The notes below the pieces were generated by a model that worked only from the letters and a program-made list of their open reading frames with translations, was not told the origin of the DNA and searched no databases. From Bacteroidaceae bacterium (lineage in GTDB: Bacteria > Bacteroidota > Bacteroidia > Bacteroidales > Bacteroidaceae): a stretch of DNA of 54,780 nt. Location of the stretch: positions 1-54,780 of the forward strand of contig JAFNXL010000039.1 of NCBI GenBank assembly GCA_017379075.1, written 5' to 3'. Positions 1 through 6,832 of the stretch are shown piece by piece (positions within the stretch are counted from its first letter, which is position 1; each line of letters opens with the position of its first letter). A program made the position numbers and the translations under genes.

Positions 1-21
1 AAATTTACAGGAGGTATCCCC

Positions 22-603
22 ATGCCCAGAAAACTGCTCATCACCGGCTTCGATCCCTTCGGCGGCCAGACCGTCAACCCCGCCTGGGAAGCGGTCAAAA
101 ATCTGCCGGATTCTGTCGGCGATTTTGCGTTATGTAAACTTATGATCCCCACGGTTTATGCCGAAGCCCCTCGTATTATTATCGAAACCGCCGAAAAATG
201 GCATCCCGATGTGATCCTGTGCATCGGCCAGGCCGGCGGCCGTGCCGCCGTCACTCCCGAGCGCATCGGCGTCAACATCCGTGACGCCCGGATCCCCGAC
301 AACGCCGGAAACCAGCCTATTGGCCAATTTGTGACAGAAGACGGCCCTGCCGCCTATTTTTCGACCGTCCCCGTGATGGAAATGGCCGCCGCCATCCAGG
401 CAAAAAACATCCCCGCCACCGTGTCCAACAGCGCCGGAGCCTTCGTCTGTAATGACGTTTTATATAGTCTTTTGCATCATTTTGCCGAAACCGAGGTAAA
501 AGTGGGATTTATCCACGTACCTTTCCTCCCCCAGCAGGGCCAGCCCTCCCTGCCCCTTCCCCAGATCACCGATGCCCTCCTGGCCGCCATTGAAGCCTGC
601 TGA
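22..603 (+). CDS. pcp: Pyroglutamyl-peptidase I (pyrrolidone-carboxylate peptidase)
   Basis: Cysteine peptidase of family C15 that removes an N-terminal pyroglutamate from peptides in the cytoplasm. The 193-residue protein opens with the family's ITGFDPFGG motif (7-15). The expected triad is visible: E80 in TPERIGVNIRDAR, C143 in SNSAGAFVCND and H165 in GFIHVPFLP. It is slightly shorter than the usual 200-215 residues but appears complete. The ATG is fixed by a perfect AGGAGG at 9-14, seven bases upstream. Such a ribosome-binding site is normal in Firmicutes and rare in Bacteroidales, and the proline- and alanine-rich, C-ending codon use also differs from the rest of the window. This gene probably belongs to a different organism from everything after about 720. 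The function is confident from the motifs; the foreign origin is inferred. Confidence 0.93.
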   Translation: MPRKLLITGFDPFGGQTVNPAWEAVKNLPDSVGDFALCKLMIPTVYAEAPRIIIETAEKWHPDVILCIGQAGGRAAVTPERIGVNIRDARIPDNAGNQPIGQFVTEDGPAAYFSTVPVMEMAAAIQAKNIPATVSNSAGAFVCNDVLYSLLHHFAETEVKVGFIHVPFLPQQGQPSLPLPQITDALLAAIEAC

Positions 604-645
604 CCCATTCTTCCCGAAAAAGATGAAAAATCCCGCAAATATCTC

Positions 646-673
646 TTGACAATTCCCCAAATTATGCTATAAT
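646..673 (+). promoter_or_regulatory. Sigma-70/sigma-A type promoter of a truncated tRNA gene
   Basis: TTGACA at 646-651 and TATAAT at 668-673 are separated by 16 bp, a consensus housekeeping promoter of the Firmicutes/Proteobacteria type. Transcription would start near 680, about 25 bases before a tRNA 5' end. Bacteroidetes promoters (TTTG, TAnnTTTG) look different, which supports a foreign left end. Confidence 0.75.
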
Positions 674-705
674 ACAAAAGCTGTCTGACAGCATCGACAA
701 TATTT

Positions 706-720
706 GGGGGTATAGCTCAG
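706..720 (+). other. Truncated tRNA 5' end at the junction
   Basis: GGGGGTATAGCTCAG is the acceptor strand and first half of the D arm of a tRNA, most like tRNA-Ala. Nothing after 720 continues a tRNA: there is no anticodon arm or T arm. The sequence instead passes into a Bacteroidales-type intergenic repeat. The gene is therefore cut, and 706-724 marks the join between two sequence types. Confidence 0.7.
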
Positions 721-1079
721 TAACTTTGTTCAATTTGCTCACGCTCGGCATAGCCCAAGCAAGCTTGGCTTTGCTCTCGCTTAACCGCAAATTTCAGCAT
801 GACGCTACACAGAAAAAGCGTCTGAAAAGACGCGAAGCCGAAGGCGAATAGCCGCGGACTTTTAAGTCCGTGGAAAGAAAGGGAAGAATAAAAATGGCGT
901 CTGAAAGACGCGGAACGGCAACGTGGCCGAGGACTTGAAAGTCCCTCGGTATTGAAATCCCCGTCTTTGCAGACGGTCCTATAGTTGAACCGACTCGCCT
1001 TCCACGGGTTTGAAAACCCGCGGCTATTTAACTTCCCGTCTTCCAGACGGCTAAAAGCCAAGAGCAAACACCCCCTCAA
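721..1079. repeat. Bacteroidales intergenic repeat with an array of seven short palindromes
   Basis: This non-coding stretch starts with a segment I recognise as recurring between Bacteroidales genes (its antisense translation is a common spurious ORF). It then carries seven small stem-loops. The stems are 818-823/828-833 (GCGTCT/AGACGC), 852-861/864-873, 897-902/906-911 (GCGTCT again), 927-935/940-949, 961-966/971-976 (CCGTCT/AGACGG), 1002-1010/1014-1023 and 1036-1041/1045-1050 (CCGTCT again). Two stem types alternate: a GTCT/AGAC type and a longer G+C type with GGACTT or GGGTTT. Loops are 2-5 nt. I see no codon-like pattern and reject the antisense ORF here. The function is unknown; REP-like elements are the nearest concept. 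Confidence 0.6.
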
Positions 1080-1102
1080 AACACCCCATTTTTAGCCCTT
1101 TT

Positions 1103-1171
1103 TGCAAAAAATGCAAAGACAGAATACGCTAACTATAACAATATCAATACTTTGCATTTTTGCATTTTGCA
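1103..1171. repeat. TGCAAAAATGCAAAG inverted repeat, copy 1
   Basis: The left arm at 1103-1118 (TGCAAAAAATGCAAAG) is matched by the inverted right arm at 1150-1164, followed by an extra TTTTGCA at 1165-1171. The arms enclose an A+T-rich centre of about 31 nt. A closely related element lies at 14340-14411. Both copies sit in intergenic DNA, so this looks like a dispersed repeat family. Confidence 0.55.
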
Positions 1172-1479
1172 GTTTACTTTTGTTTTACACCCATTAGTAT
1201 TTCTGCGTTCGATTCTTTTACTCGATTAAGCATGAGATTTGTGTGCCCATACCCCCAAAATCTGTTTCTTTTGTTCTTCTGTCAAAAAACCACTACTCAC
1301 TGCCCACTACTCAAAACTCAAACATTCTGCGGTCATCCATCGCGCATCGGTGTCATCTGTGTGCCATAAGAAACGAAAGGCGATGCATTGCGCAAAAAAA
1401 AGTCAAAGCATTGACTTTGTCCGGTCAATGCTTTGGCTGTATGAGTTAGAAATACGGGATTTTCTGAGCAGACGTACTG
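1172..1479. repeat. Intergenic region with AAGCATTGAC hairpin and GCAGACGTACTGC motif
   Basis: No gene is supported between 1172 and 1479. Near its end is a perfect 12-bp hairpin, CAAAGCATTGAC at 1404-1415 and GTCAATGCTTTG at 1424-1435 with an 8-nt loop. It is followed at 1468-1480 by GCAGACGTACTGC. The same two motifs, in the same order, recur in the gap at 42601-42746, where the second reads GCAGATATACTGC. The rest of the stretch shows nothing I can name. Confidence 0.55.
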
Positions 1480-1917
1480 CTATTCCATTGTTCCCTCAAT
1501 GGTGAGGCGGACTATTTCGGTCAGCGCATTGCTACGCACTGTGATGGTCTTCTGGAAATGACCGGGGAAACGGTCCTTGCCGTTATAGGTTACGTCAATC
1601 TTGCCACGTTCTCCGGGTTTGATGGGTGTCTTGGTGAAAGTGGGGACAGTGCAACCGCAACTGGCGAATGCCTGATGGATGACGAGGGGCGCTGTGCCGG
1701 AATTGACGAATGAGAAAGTACACTTCACCACGGGATCCAGCTTGCTGAACTTTCCGAAATTGTGGCGAAGGGTGTCGAACTTGATTTCGGCATAGTTCTC
1801 TGCCTTGGTGGTTCCGGTAACCTTTACCTTACTGACGTTCACTTTGGGCTTTTGGGTCTGTGCCACAAGCGCATAGCCACACACAAGCAAGAGGCTTAAA
1901 ACTATAATCTTTCTCAT
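1480..1917 (-). CDS. DUF1573 domain periplasmic protein
   Basis: Small exported protein of 145 residues. Residues 1-19 are a signal peptide ending at ALVAQ. The rest is a DUF1573 domain, an immunoglobulin-like beta sandwich abundant in Bacteroidetes; the signature FDTLRHNFGKF, an FVNSGTAPL strand and the SCGCTVP motif are all visible. DUF1573 proteins have no proven biochemical role; relatives resemble ASH/choice-of-anchor domains that stabilise envelope or extracellular proteins. The gene stands alone on the minus strand. A TATCTTTG box at 1950-1957 with TTG at 1980-1982 gives it its own promoter. Its last codons overlap a small CCATTG/CAATGG hairpin (1485-1502). The family call is firm; the role is unknown. 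Confidence 0.88.
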   Translation of the reverse strand: MRKIIVLSLLLVCGYALVAQTQKPKVNVSKVKVTGTTKAENYAEIKFDTLRHNFGKFSKLDPVVKCTFSFVNSGTAPLVIHQAFASCGCTVPTFTKTPIKPGERGKIDVTYNGKDRFPGHFQKTITVRSNALTEIVRLTIEGTME

Positions 1918-1949
1918 AAATAATATTCTGTTTTTGCGTTTAACAAGGG

Positions 1950-1982
1950 CAAAGATACATCAATATTTTCAATCTCGCTCAA
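1950..1982 (-). promoter_or_regulatory. Bacteroidetes promoter of the DUF1573 gene
   Basis: On the minus strand TATCTTTG (1950-1957) fits the -7 consensus TAnnTTTG, with TTG at 1980-1982, 22 bp upstream. The start codon is about 30 bases downstream. Confidence 0.5.
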
Positions 1983-2034
1983 TTTAGGGCTGACAAATTA
2001 TCGTTATTTATTACGGATAAGGGGAAAAAATCTG

Positions 2035-2042
2035 TACCTTTG
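2035..2042 (+). promoter_or_regulatory. -7 box before the DUF4286 gene
   Basis: TACCTTTG matches TAnnTTTG and lies 25 bases before the ATG. No clear -33 TTG is present. Confidence 0.45.
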
Positions 2043-2067
2043 CGGTAAATTTACAGAATTACGTTTT

Positions 2068-2379
2068 ATGATTGTATATAACACCACATACACCACTCCG
2101 GTTGAAGACGCCCGCAACTTTGTGATATGGGCCAACGAGTCATTCATTGCAAGCACCGCCCAGGACGGACGTCTGACCCACCCCAGACTGCTGCGCATCC
2201 TCTCTCACAAGGACGAGCATACGGAATGTTTCAGCCTTCAGTTTGACGTGAAGGACACCGCCACCCTTCACCAATGGTTCGTGTCGCAGGGAAAGGCGCT
2301 GAACGATGACCTGAACAGACTTTTTGACGGCAGAATCATTGGGTTCAGCACCATCATGGAAACCATTACGGAAGACTGA
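2068..2379 (+). CDS. DUF4286 family protein
   Basis: Cytoplasmic protein of 103 residues starting [10 protein letters not shown]. It matches the DUF4286 family, small ferredoxin-fold-like proteins found widely in Bacteroidetes with no established biochemistry. Recognisable features are the N-terminal beta strand, the WANESFI helix and the [16 protein letters not shown] segment. There is no signal peptide or membrane segment. The gene ends five bases before ruvC and shares its direction, so the two, together with the ABC ATPase, form a likely operon read from the TACCTTTG box at 2035. Whether it works with RuvC is not shown by the sequence; adjacency is the only link. Confidence 0.85.
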   Translation: MIVYNTTYTTPVEDARNFVIWANESFIASTAQDGRLTHPRLLRILSHKDEHTECFSLQFDVKDTATLHQWFVSQGKALNDDLNRLFDGRIIGFSTIMETITED

Positions 2380-2384
2380 GGCGC

Positions 2385-2945
2385 ATGAGCGAAAAAATCA
2401 TCCTGGGCATTGACCCGGGAACAAACATCATGGGGTATGGTGTGCTGCAGGTGAAGGACAACAAGCCAAAGGTGCTGGCGCTGGGGGTGATTGACCTGAG
2501 AAAATATGGCGACCACTATCTGAAACTGGGCAGGATATTCGAGCGTGTGAACGGCATCATTGCCGAGTATCTGCCAGATGAGATGGCCATTGAGGCGCCC
2601 TTCTTCGGCAAGAACGTACAGAGCATGCTGAAGCTGGGACGCGCACAGGGCGTGGCCATGGCTGCCGCCATCCACCGGCAGGTGCCCATTACGGAATATG
2701 CACCGCTAAAGATAAAGATGGCGATAACGGGCAACGGCAACGCCTGCAAGGAGCAAGTGGCAGACATGCTGCGCAGAATGTTGCACATTCCGCAGGAGGA
2801 CATAGGAAAATGGCTTGACGCCACGGACGCGCTGGGAGCGGCATACTGCCACTACATGCAGATGAACCGTCCCCAGACAGAAAAGAAATACAGCAGTTGG
2901 AAGGATTTTGCCAACAAGAACAGTTCAAGAATCAAAGGACAATGA
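2385..2945 (+). CDS. ruvC: Crossover junction endodeoxyribonuclease RuvC
   Basis: RuvC resolves Holliday junctions as a dimer, together with the RuvAB branch-migration motor, during recombination and repair. The 186-residue protein has the RNase H-like fold with the four acidic catalytic residues in their usual motifs: D10 in LGIDPGT, E70 in [10 protein letters not shown], and D145 and D148 in [10 protein letters not shown]. The length is close to the family norm (about 170-190). The start follows the DUF4286 stop by five bases. Its TGA overlaps the next ATG as ATGA, implying translational coupling to the ABC ATPase. No ruvA or ruvB is in the window. The identification is confident. Confidence 0.97.
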   Translation: MSEKIILGIDPGTNIMGYGVLQVKDNKPKVLALGVIDLRKYGDHYLKLGRIFERVNGIIAEYLPDEMAIEAPFFGKNVQSMLKLGRAQGVAMAAAIHRQVPITEYAPLKIKMAITGNGNACKEQVADMLRRMLHIPQEDIGKWLDATDALGAAYCHYMQMNRPQTEKKYSSWKDFANKNSSRIKGQ

Positions 2946-4486
2946 GACAGGAAATCATCAGAATAGACCAAGGCATCATACGAAATCCGCAATGGAGAAT
3001 GGCAAGCCCCATTGACCTGACCATCTGCGAAGGAGAACAGATTGCCATCGTGGGAAACAACGCTGCTGGAAAAAGCAGGCTGGTGGAGGTGCTGACACAG
3101 CATTATCCGCTGATGCCGCTGCACGAGGCCAAATACGACTTCAGTCCCTCGCCTCTCCGGCTGGTGAGCGAGAATCTGAAATACATCAGCTTCCGCGATT
3201 CATACGGCGAAAGCGACGGCACATATTATTACCAGCAGCGATGGAACCAGCACGACATTGACGAGAACACTCCCACCGTAGGCGCCCTGCTACAACAGGC
3301 TTATGAACAGGCGCGCGCCTCAATGGGTTACAAGCTGGAGGAAAGGGAAATGGAAATCCTGCACGAGAGGCAGGACAAGCTGCGCAACCATCTGAACAGC
3401 ATATTCAGCCTGGACGCCATGAGGGACAAATACATCATCTCACTCAGCAGCGGCGAGTTGCGCAAGTTCCAATTGGCACGCACCCTGCTTTCCGTTCCCC
3501 GCGCCCTCATTCTGGACAATCCTTTCATCGGACTGGACATTGAGGCCAGGACACTCCTGCGCAATCTGCTCCAGACGCTGGCCGAAGAAATGCAACTGCT
3601 CATCATACTGGTATTGGGCAGGACGGAGGACATTCCGGATTTCATAACGCACATCATTCCGGTGGAAGGACTTACCGTATTACCCAAGACGGACAAGGAC
3701 GCTTATCTGTCTGCCCACGGCCAGGAAAAGACGCACGGACTGGGGGCAGAATACAGGAAATGGATGTTGGAACTGCCCGAAAAGGACCTGGAGAAGGAGA
3801 CTTTCTATCCCGAGGAAGGCGGAGAAATACTGCGGTTCGACGATGTAAGCATCAGATACGGAAGCCACACCATACTGGACCATCTGTCATGGAGCGTGAA
3901 CGAAGGCGAGAGATGGGCTTTGAGCGGACCAAACGGATCGGGAAAGAGCACGCTGCTCAGCCTGGTCTGTGCCGACAATCCACAGGGCTACGCCTGCCCC
4001 ATCAGCCTGTTCGGACACAAACGGGGGACAGGAGAAAGCATCTGGCAAATCAAGCACCACATTGGATACGTCAGTCCCGAAATGCACCGCGCCTATCTGA
4101 AAGACCTGCCCGCCATTGACATTGTGGCAAGCGGCCTGAGCGATTCGGTGGGTTTATATTTCCGCCCCTCGGCGCAACAACGGCAGATATGCCAGCAATG
4201 GATGGAAATCTTCGGCATAAAGGACATTGCCGACCGCACCTTCCTGAAACTGAGCAGCGGCGAGCAACGCCTGTGCCTTTTGGCCAGGGCTTTTGTAAAA
4301 GACCCCGAACTGCTGATTCTGGACGAGCCGCTTCATGGTCTTGACAGCGAAAACCGTCAACGTGTGAAGGACATTATAGAAACTTTCTGCCAGCGTCGAC
4401 ACAAAACGCTCATTATGGTTACGCACTACAAGGAAGAGCTTCCGAACTGCATAACACACCGATTGGAACTGAAGCGCAATAAATAA
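2942..4486 (+). CDS. ModF-like ATPase with two ABC domains
   Basis: Soluble protein of 514 residues made of two ABC ATPase domains and no membrane segment, as in ModF/PhrA-type proteins. Domain 1 has Walker A GNNAAGKS (38-45), signature LSSGE and Walker B ILDNPF. Domain 2 has Walker [10 protein letters not shown], signature LSSGEQ and Walker B LILDEP with E462. In domain 1 the catalytic glutamate after D192 is replaced by N193, so one ATP site probably binds without hydrolysing. I start the gene at 2942, where ATGA overlaps the ruvC stop. An in-frame start at 2897 would lie inside ruvC and adds 15 residues outside the family. Substrate and partner are unknown; molybdate-linked regulation, proposed for ModF, is not supported by the neighbours. 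A terminator follows. Confidence 0.85.
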   Translation: MRQEIIRIDQGIIRNPQWRMASPIDLTICEGEQIAIVGNNAAGKSRLVEVLTQHYPLMPLHEAKYDFSPSPLRLVSENLKYISFRDSYGESDGTYYYQQRWNQHDIDENTPTVGALLQQAYEQARASMGYKLEEREMEILHERQDKLRNHLNSIFSLDAMRDKYIISLSSGELRKFQLARTLLSVPRALILDNPFIGLDIEARTLLRNLLQTLAEEMQLLIILVLGRTEDIPDFITHIIPVEGLTVLPKTDKDAYLSAHGQEKTHGLGAEYRKWMLELPEKDLEKETFYPEEGGEILRFDDVSIRYGSHTILDHLSWSVNEGERWALSGPNGSGKSTLLSLVCADNPQGYACPISLFGHKRGTGESIWQIKHHIGYVSPEMHRAYLKDLPAIDIVASGLSDSVGLYFRPSAQQRQICQQWMEIFGIKDIADRTFLKLSSGEQRLCLLARAFVKDPELLILDEPLHGLDSENRQRVKDIIETFCQRRHKTLIMVTHYKEELPNCITHRLELKRNK

Positions 4487-4500
4487 CAGACGAATATAAT

Positions 4501-4532
4501 GAAAGGAGGACGCACAGAAGCATCCTCCTTTC
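4501..4532 (+). terminator. Terminator after the ruvC operon
   Basis: GAAAGGAGGA (4501-4510) pairs with TCCTCCTTTC (4523-4532) around a 12-nt loop, followed by TTATA. It lies between convergent genes and could serve both strands. Confidence 0.65.
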
Positions 4533-4552
4533 TTATACATTATTATATAATA

Positions 4553-5032
4553 TCACCACATCATAATGAGCACCGCCACACCATAGGCAAATTTGAAGCC
4601 CGTGGTAAGCAAGAAACCTACGAAGGAGAGCAATGCCACACGCAAAGCCTTGCCTGCAGGCGCATGCGCCATCAATTCACCTAAAAACGCGCCAAGAAAC
4701 GGGCCTAACAGCAATCCCCAAGGCGGAAAGAACAGGCCAACAACCATACCGGCCGTGGCACCGCGCGTTGCCGATGGAGAGCCACCACCCTTATTTGTAA
4801 GCCAGACAGGAGCGACATAATCAAGCAATGAGACCACAAGCATCAGTATGCCCATAATCCACAAGGAAGCGGAAGAAATGTCTTGAGGATTGCGCAGCCA
4901 CATAATCCATAGCGCAGCATAGCTGACAGGCGGTCCGGGCAAAACGGGCAAAACGGCTCCGGCAAGTCCCAGAACAGCACATAGAACAGCAAGAATCAAA
5001 TAAACGTAATCCATAACAATCACATTAAACAT
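4553..5032 (-). CDS. DUF456 family integral membrane protein
   Basis: Hydrophobic protein of 159 residues that fits DUF456, a family of small inner-membrane proteins of unknown function. Visible features are an N-terminal membrane hairpin containing LPVLPGPP, a second span near LWIMGILMLVVSLLDYVAP, and a glycine-rich pair (GLFFPPWGLLLGPFLGAFLGE) close to the family's re-entrant-looking motif. A final membrane segment ends the protein at GVAVLIMMW. The start may instead be the methionine seven codons in (5014), which gives a more typical N-terminus. It stands between the ruvC operon terminator and the tRNA cluster and shares its strand with the tRNAs, but a terminator at 5047-5070 separates them. 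Confidence 0.85.
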   Translation of the reverse strand: MFNVIVMDYVYLILAVLCAVLGLAGAVLPVLPGPPVSYAALWIMWLRNPQDISSASLWIMGILMLVVSLLDYVAPVWLTNKGGGSPSATRGATAGMVVGLFFPPWGLLLGPFLGAFLGELMAHAPAGKALRVALLSFVGFLLTTGFKFAYGVAVLIMMW

Positions 5033-5046
5033 ACAGATACAAAAAA

Positions 5047-5070
5047 ACGAGGGTAGATTTCTACTCTCGT
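5047..5070 (-). terminator. Terminator of the tRNA cluster
   Basis: Read on the minus strand, ACGAGAGTAG and CTACCCTCGT form a 10-bp stem with one mismatch and a 4-nt loop, followed by a run of T (plus-strand A at 5041-5047). It lies directly 3' of the last tRNA-Leu. Confidence 0.75.
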
Positions 5071-5075
5071 CTTAC

Positions 5076-5160
5076 TGGTGCCCAGAACAGGACTCGAACC
5101 TGCACGCCTCTCGACACACGCACCTGAAACGTGCGCGTCTACCAATTCCGCCACCTGGGC
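5076..5160 (-). tRNA. tRNA-Leu(CAG), copy 1
   Basis: Class II tRNA with a long variable arm. The acceptor stem GCCCAGG/TTCTGGGC, GGTTCGAGTCC T-arm and anticodon loop TTCAGGT give anticodon CAG. A CCA end is encoded (5076-5078). It is nearly identical to the copy at 5378-5459 and is the last gene of the cluster. Confidence 0.93.
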
Positions 5161-5171
5161 ATTTTACGGTG

Positions 5172-5244
5172 AGCGGAAAACGAGACTCGAACTCGCGACC
5201 CCAACCTTGGCAAGGTTGTGCTCTACCAACTGAGCTATTTCCGC
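5172..5244 (-). tRNA. tRNA-Gly(GCC), copy 1
   Basis: The 73-nt cloverleaf has acceptor GCGGAAA/TTTCCGC and anticodon stem CAACC/GGTTG around TTGCCAA, giving anticodon GCC. No CCA is encoded. It is the same as the copy at 5471-5543. Confidence 0.93.
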
Positions 5245-5268
5245 AGATGTTGGACTTTCGTCCAACTG

Positions 5269-5351
5269 TGAAGAGGATGAGACTCGAACTCACACGTCGC
5301 AATTGACACTACCACCTCAAAGTAGCGCGTCTACCATTCCGCCACCTCTCC
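5269..5351 (-). tRNA. tRNA-Leu(GAG)
   Basis: Class II tRNA with acceptor GGAGAGG/CCTCTTC and anticodon loop TTGAGGT, giving anticodon GAG. The long variable arm is present. It lies between the two Gly-Leu(CAG) pairs and is the only leucine gene here that is not duplicated. Confidence 0.92.
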
Positions 5352-5377
5352 ATTATAGGATTGCAATTTAATTGAAG

Positions 5378-5459
5378 TGCCCAGAACAGGACTCGAACCT
5401 GCACGCCTCTCGACACACGCACCTGAAACGTGCGCGTCTACCAATTCCGCCACCTGGGC
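5378..5459 (-). tRNA. tRNA-Leu(CAG), copy 2
   Basis: The gene body is the same as the copy at 5079-5160, with anticodon CAG and a long variable arm. The 3' flank here reads CTTC rather than CCA, so CCA is added after transcription. Confidence 0.93.
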
Positions 5460-5470
5460 ATTTAATTGAG

Positions 5471-5543
5471 AGCGGAAAACGAGACTCGAACTCGCGACCC
5501 CAACCTTGGCAAGGTTGTGCTCTACCAACTGAGCTATTTCCGC
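5471..5543 (-). tRNA. tRNA-Gly(GCC), copy 2
   Basis: First gene of the five-tRNA transcript. The sequence is the same as at 5172-5244. It pairs with tRNA-Leu(CAG) copy 2 in the same order and nearly the same spacing as the other pair, which indicates tandem duplication. Confidence 0.93.
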
Positions 5544-5620
5544 AATCATTACTTACAATTTGAATTGCATTTTATTTCAAAAAATCATTTCTTCAAGGCA
5601 ACTCCGCTGAATTGCGAGTA

Positions 5621-5652
5621 CAAAGGTATAGCATTTTCTTGAAACCACCAAA
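5621..5652 (-). promoter_or_regulatory. Bacteroidetes promoter of the tRNA cluster
   Basis: On the minus strand TACCTTTG (5621-5628) lies 20 bp after TTTG (5649-5652), a full match to the TTTG/TAnnTTTG consensus. It sits after the nspC stop and about 80 bases before the first tRNA-Gly. Confidence 0.65.
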
Positions 5653-5685
5653 CTTTTGCAAAAGAAAAAAGTAAATATTTTTCAG

Positions 5686-6828
5686 TTAATCCATTCGGTC
5701 GCGATAGTCTTCGTACTTATATTGACGCAAAACTTCCTGACTTCCATCCAGATGCTGCATAACAAGGCTTGGGTGGTGGATTCCATTGAACATGGTAGTT
5801 TTTACCGTTGTATAATGAATCATATCCTCAAAAATCACTTGCTGACCAATCTGCAACGGTTTTTCAAAAGCCCAATATCCCATGAAGTCGCCGCTGAGAC
5901 AACTGTTGCCCCCAAAACGATACACATTTTCCTTGCCGCTGACATCAGAATCAAAGGGCAGGCTTTCCGCTCCGCGAACAACAGGCTGGTATGGCATCTC
6001 CAGACAATCGGGCATGTGACAAGTGAAACTCACATCCAGAATGGCTGTACGGATTCCTTTGTTCTCTACTATATCTACTACAGAAGAGACCAGGCTGCCC
6101 GTCTGCCAAGCGAAAGCACTACCGGGTTCAAGAATAATCTTGAGCCAAGGGTAACGCTGGCGCAGTCCCTTTATTATATTAATAAGGTGTGCTGTATCGT
6201 ATCCTGCACGGGTCATCAGATGTCCTCCTCCCAAATTGAGCCATTTGATTTGAGGCAACCACTTGCCAAACTTGGCTTCAAGATGTTCCAGGGTATGCTC
6301 CAAAGCAAGGGCATCACTTTCGCAATGGCAATGACAATGGAAACCTTCTATTCCAGCAGGAAGGGTATCGGGCAGCTGGGACGCCAACACACCAAAGCGG
6401 CTTCCGGGCGCACAAGGGTCATACAGGGCTGTTTCAATCTCGCTATACTCGGGGTTAACACGAATACCACAACTGATGGGATGGCCATCGTATTCGCTCA
6501 CCATCTTGCCGAAGCGTTCGTATTGGGAAAGGGAATTGAAGGTAATATGTCCGCTGCACCTCATGATTTCGGGCATATCCTGTTCGGTATATGCCGGGCT
6601 GTAAGTGTGGGCAAGCGAGCCGAATTCCTCAAATGCCAAACGAGCCTCGTAGGGGCTGCTTGCCGTAGTGTGGCTAATGTATTCCCGGAAAACGTGAAAA
6701 GTCTTCCACAACGCAAAAGCCTTGAAAGCAAGGATTATTTCCGCCCCACTCTCTTCTGCCACACGAGAAATCAAAGACAGATTGCGGCGCAGAAGCTCTT
6801 CTTCCAACAAATAATAAGGGGTATTCAT
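5686..6828 (-). CDS. nspC: Carboxynorspermidine decarboxylase
   Basis: PLP-dependent fold-III decarboxylase that makes norspermidine or spermidine from the carboxylated precursor, the last step of the alternative polyamine pathway used by Bacteroidetes. The 380-residue protein opens with MNTPYYLLEEELL. It carries the PLP lysine K36 in LAFKAFA, a HCHCHCES segment, the LNLGGGHL phosphate-binding loop, an ILEPGSA motif and the substrate-side FGGNSCLSGD loop typical of NspC. Its start is only four bases after the PCMD gene stop, so it is the last gene of a three-gene operon that begins at 9064. The partner carboxynorspermidine dehydrogenase is not in the window. Pairing with two envelope genes is unexpected for a polyamine enzyme. 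Confidence 0.93.
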   Translation of the reverse strand: MNTPYYLLEEELLRRNLSLISRVAEESGAEIILAFKAFALWKTFHVFREYISHTTASSPYEARLAFEEFGSLAHTYSPAYTEQDMPEIMRCSGHITFNSLSQYERFGKMVSEYDGHPISCGIRVNPEYSEIETALYDPCAPGSRFGVLASQLPDTLPAGIEGFHCHCHCESDALALEHTLEHLEAKFGKWLPQIKWLNLGGGHLMTRAGYDTAHLINIIKGLRQRYPWLKIILEPGSAFAWQTGSLVSSVVDIVENKGIRTAILDVSFTCHMPDCLEMPYQPVVRGAESLPFDSDVSGKENVYRFGGNSCLSGDFMGYWAFEKPLQIGQQVIFEDMIHYTTVKTTMFNGIHHPSLVMQHLDGSQEVLRQYKYEDYRDRMD

Positions 6829-6832
6829 GATG

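Noticed and set aside
818-1050. CRISPR array
   Set aside because: The repeats are palindromes of varied length without constant spacers, and no cas gene is in the window.
717-1079. 120-codon frame in the palindrome region
   Set aside because: The product is the translation of hairpin repeats, of a type often mis-annotated in Bacteroidales.
2897-2941. Upstream start for the ABC ATPase
   Set aside because: It would read through the 3' end of ruvC; the ATGA overlap at 2942 gives the expected N-terminus.
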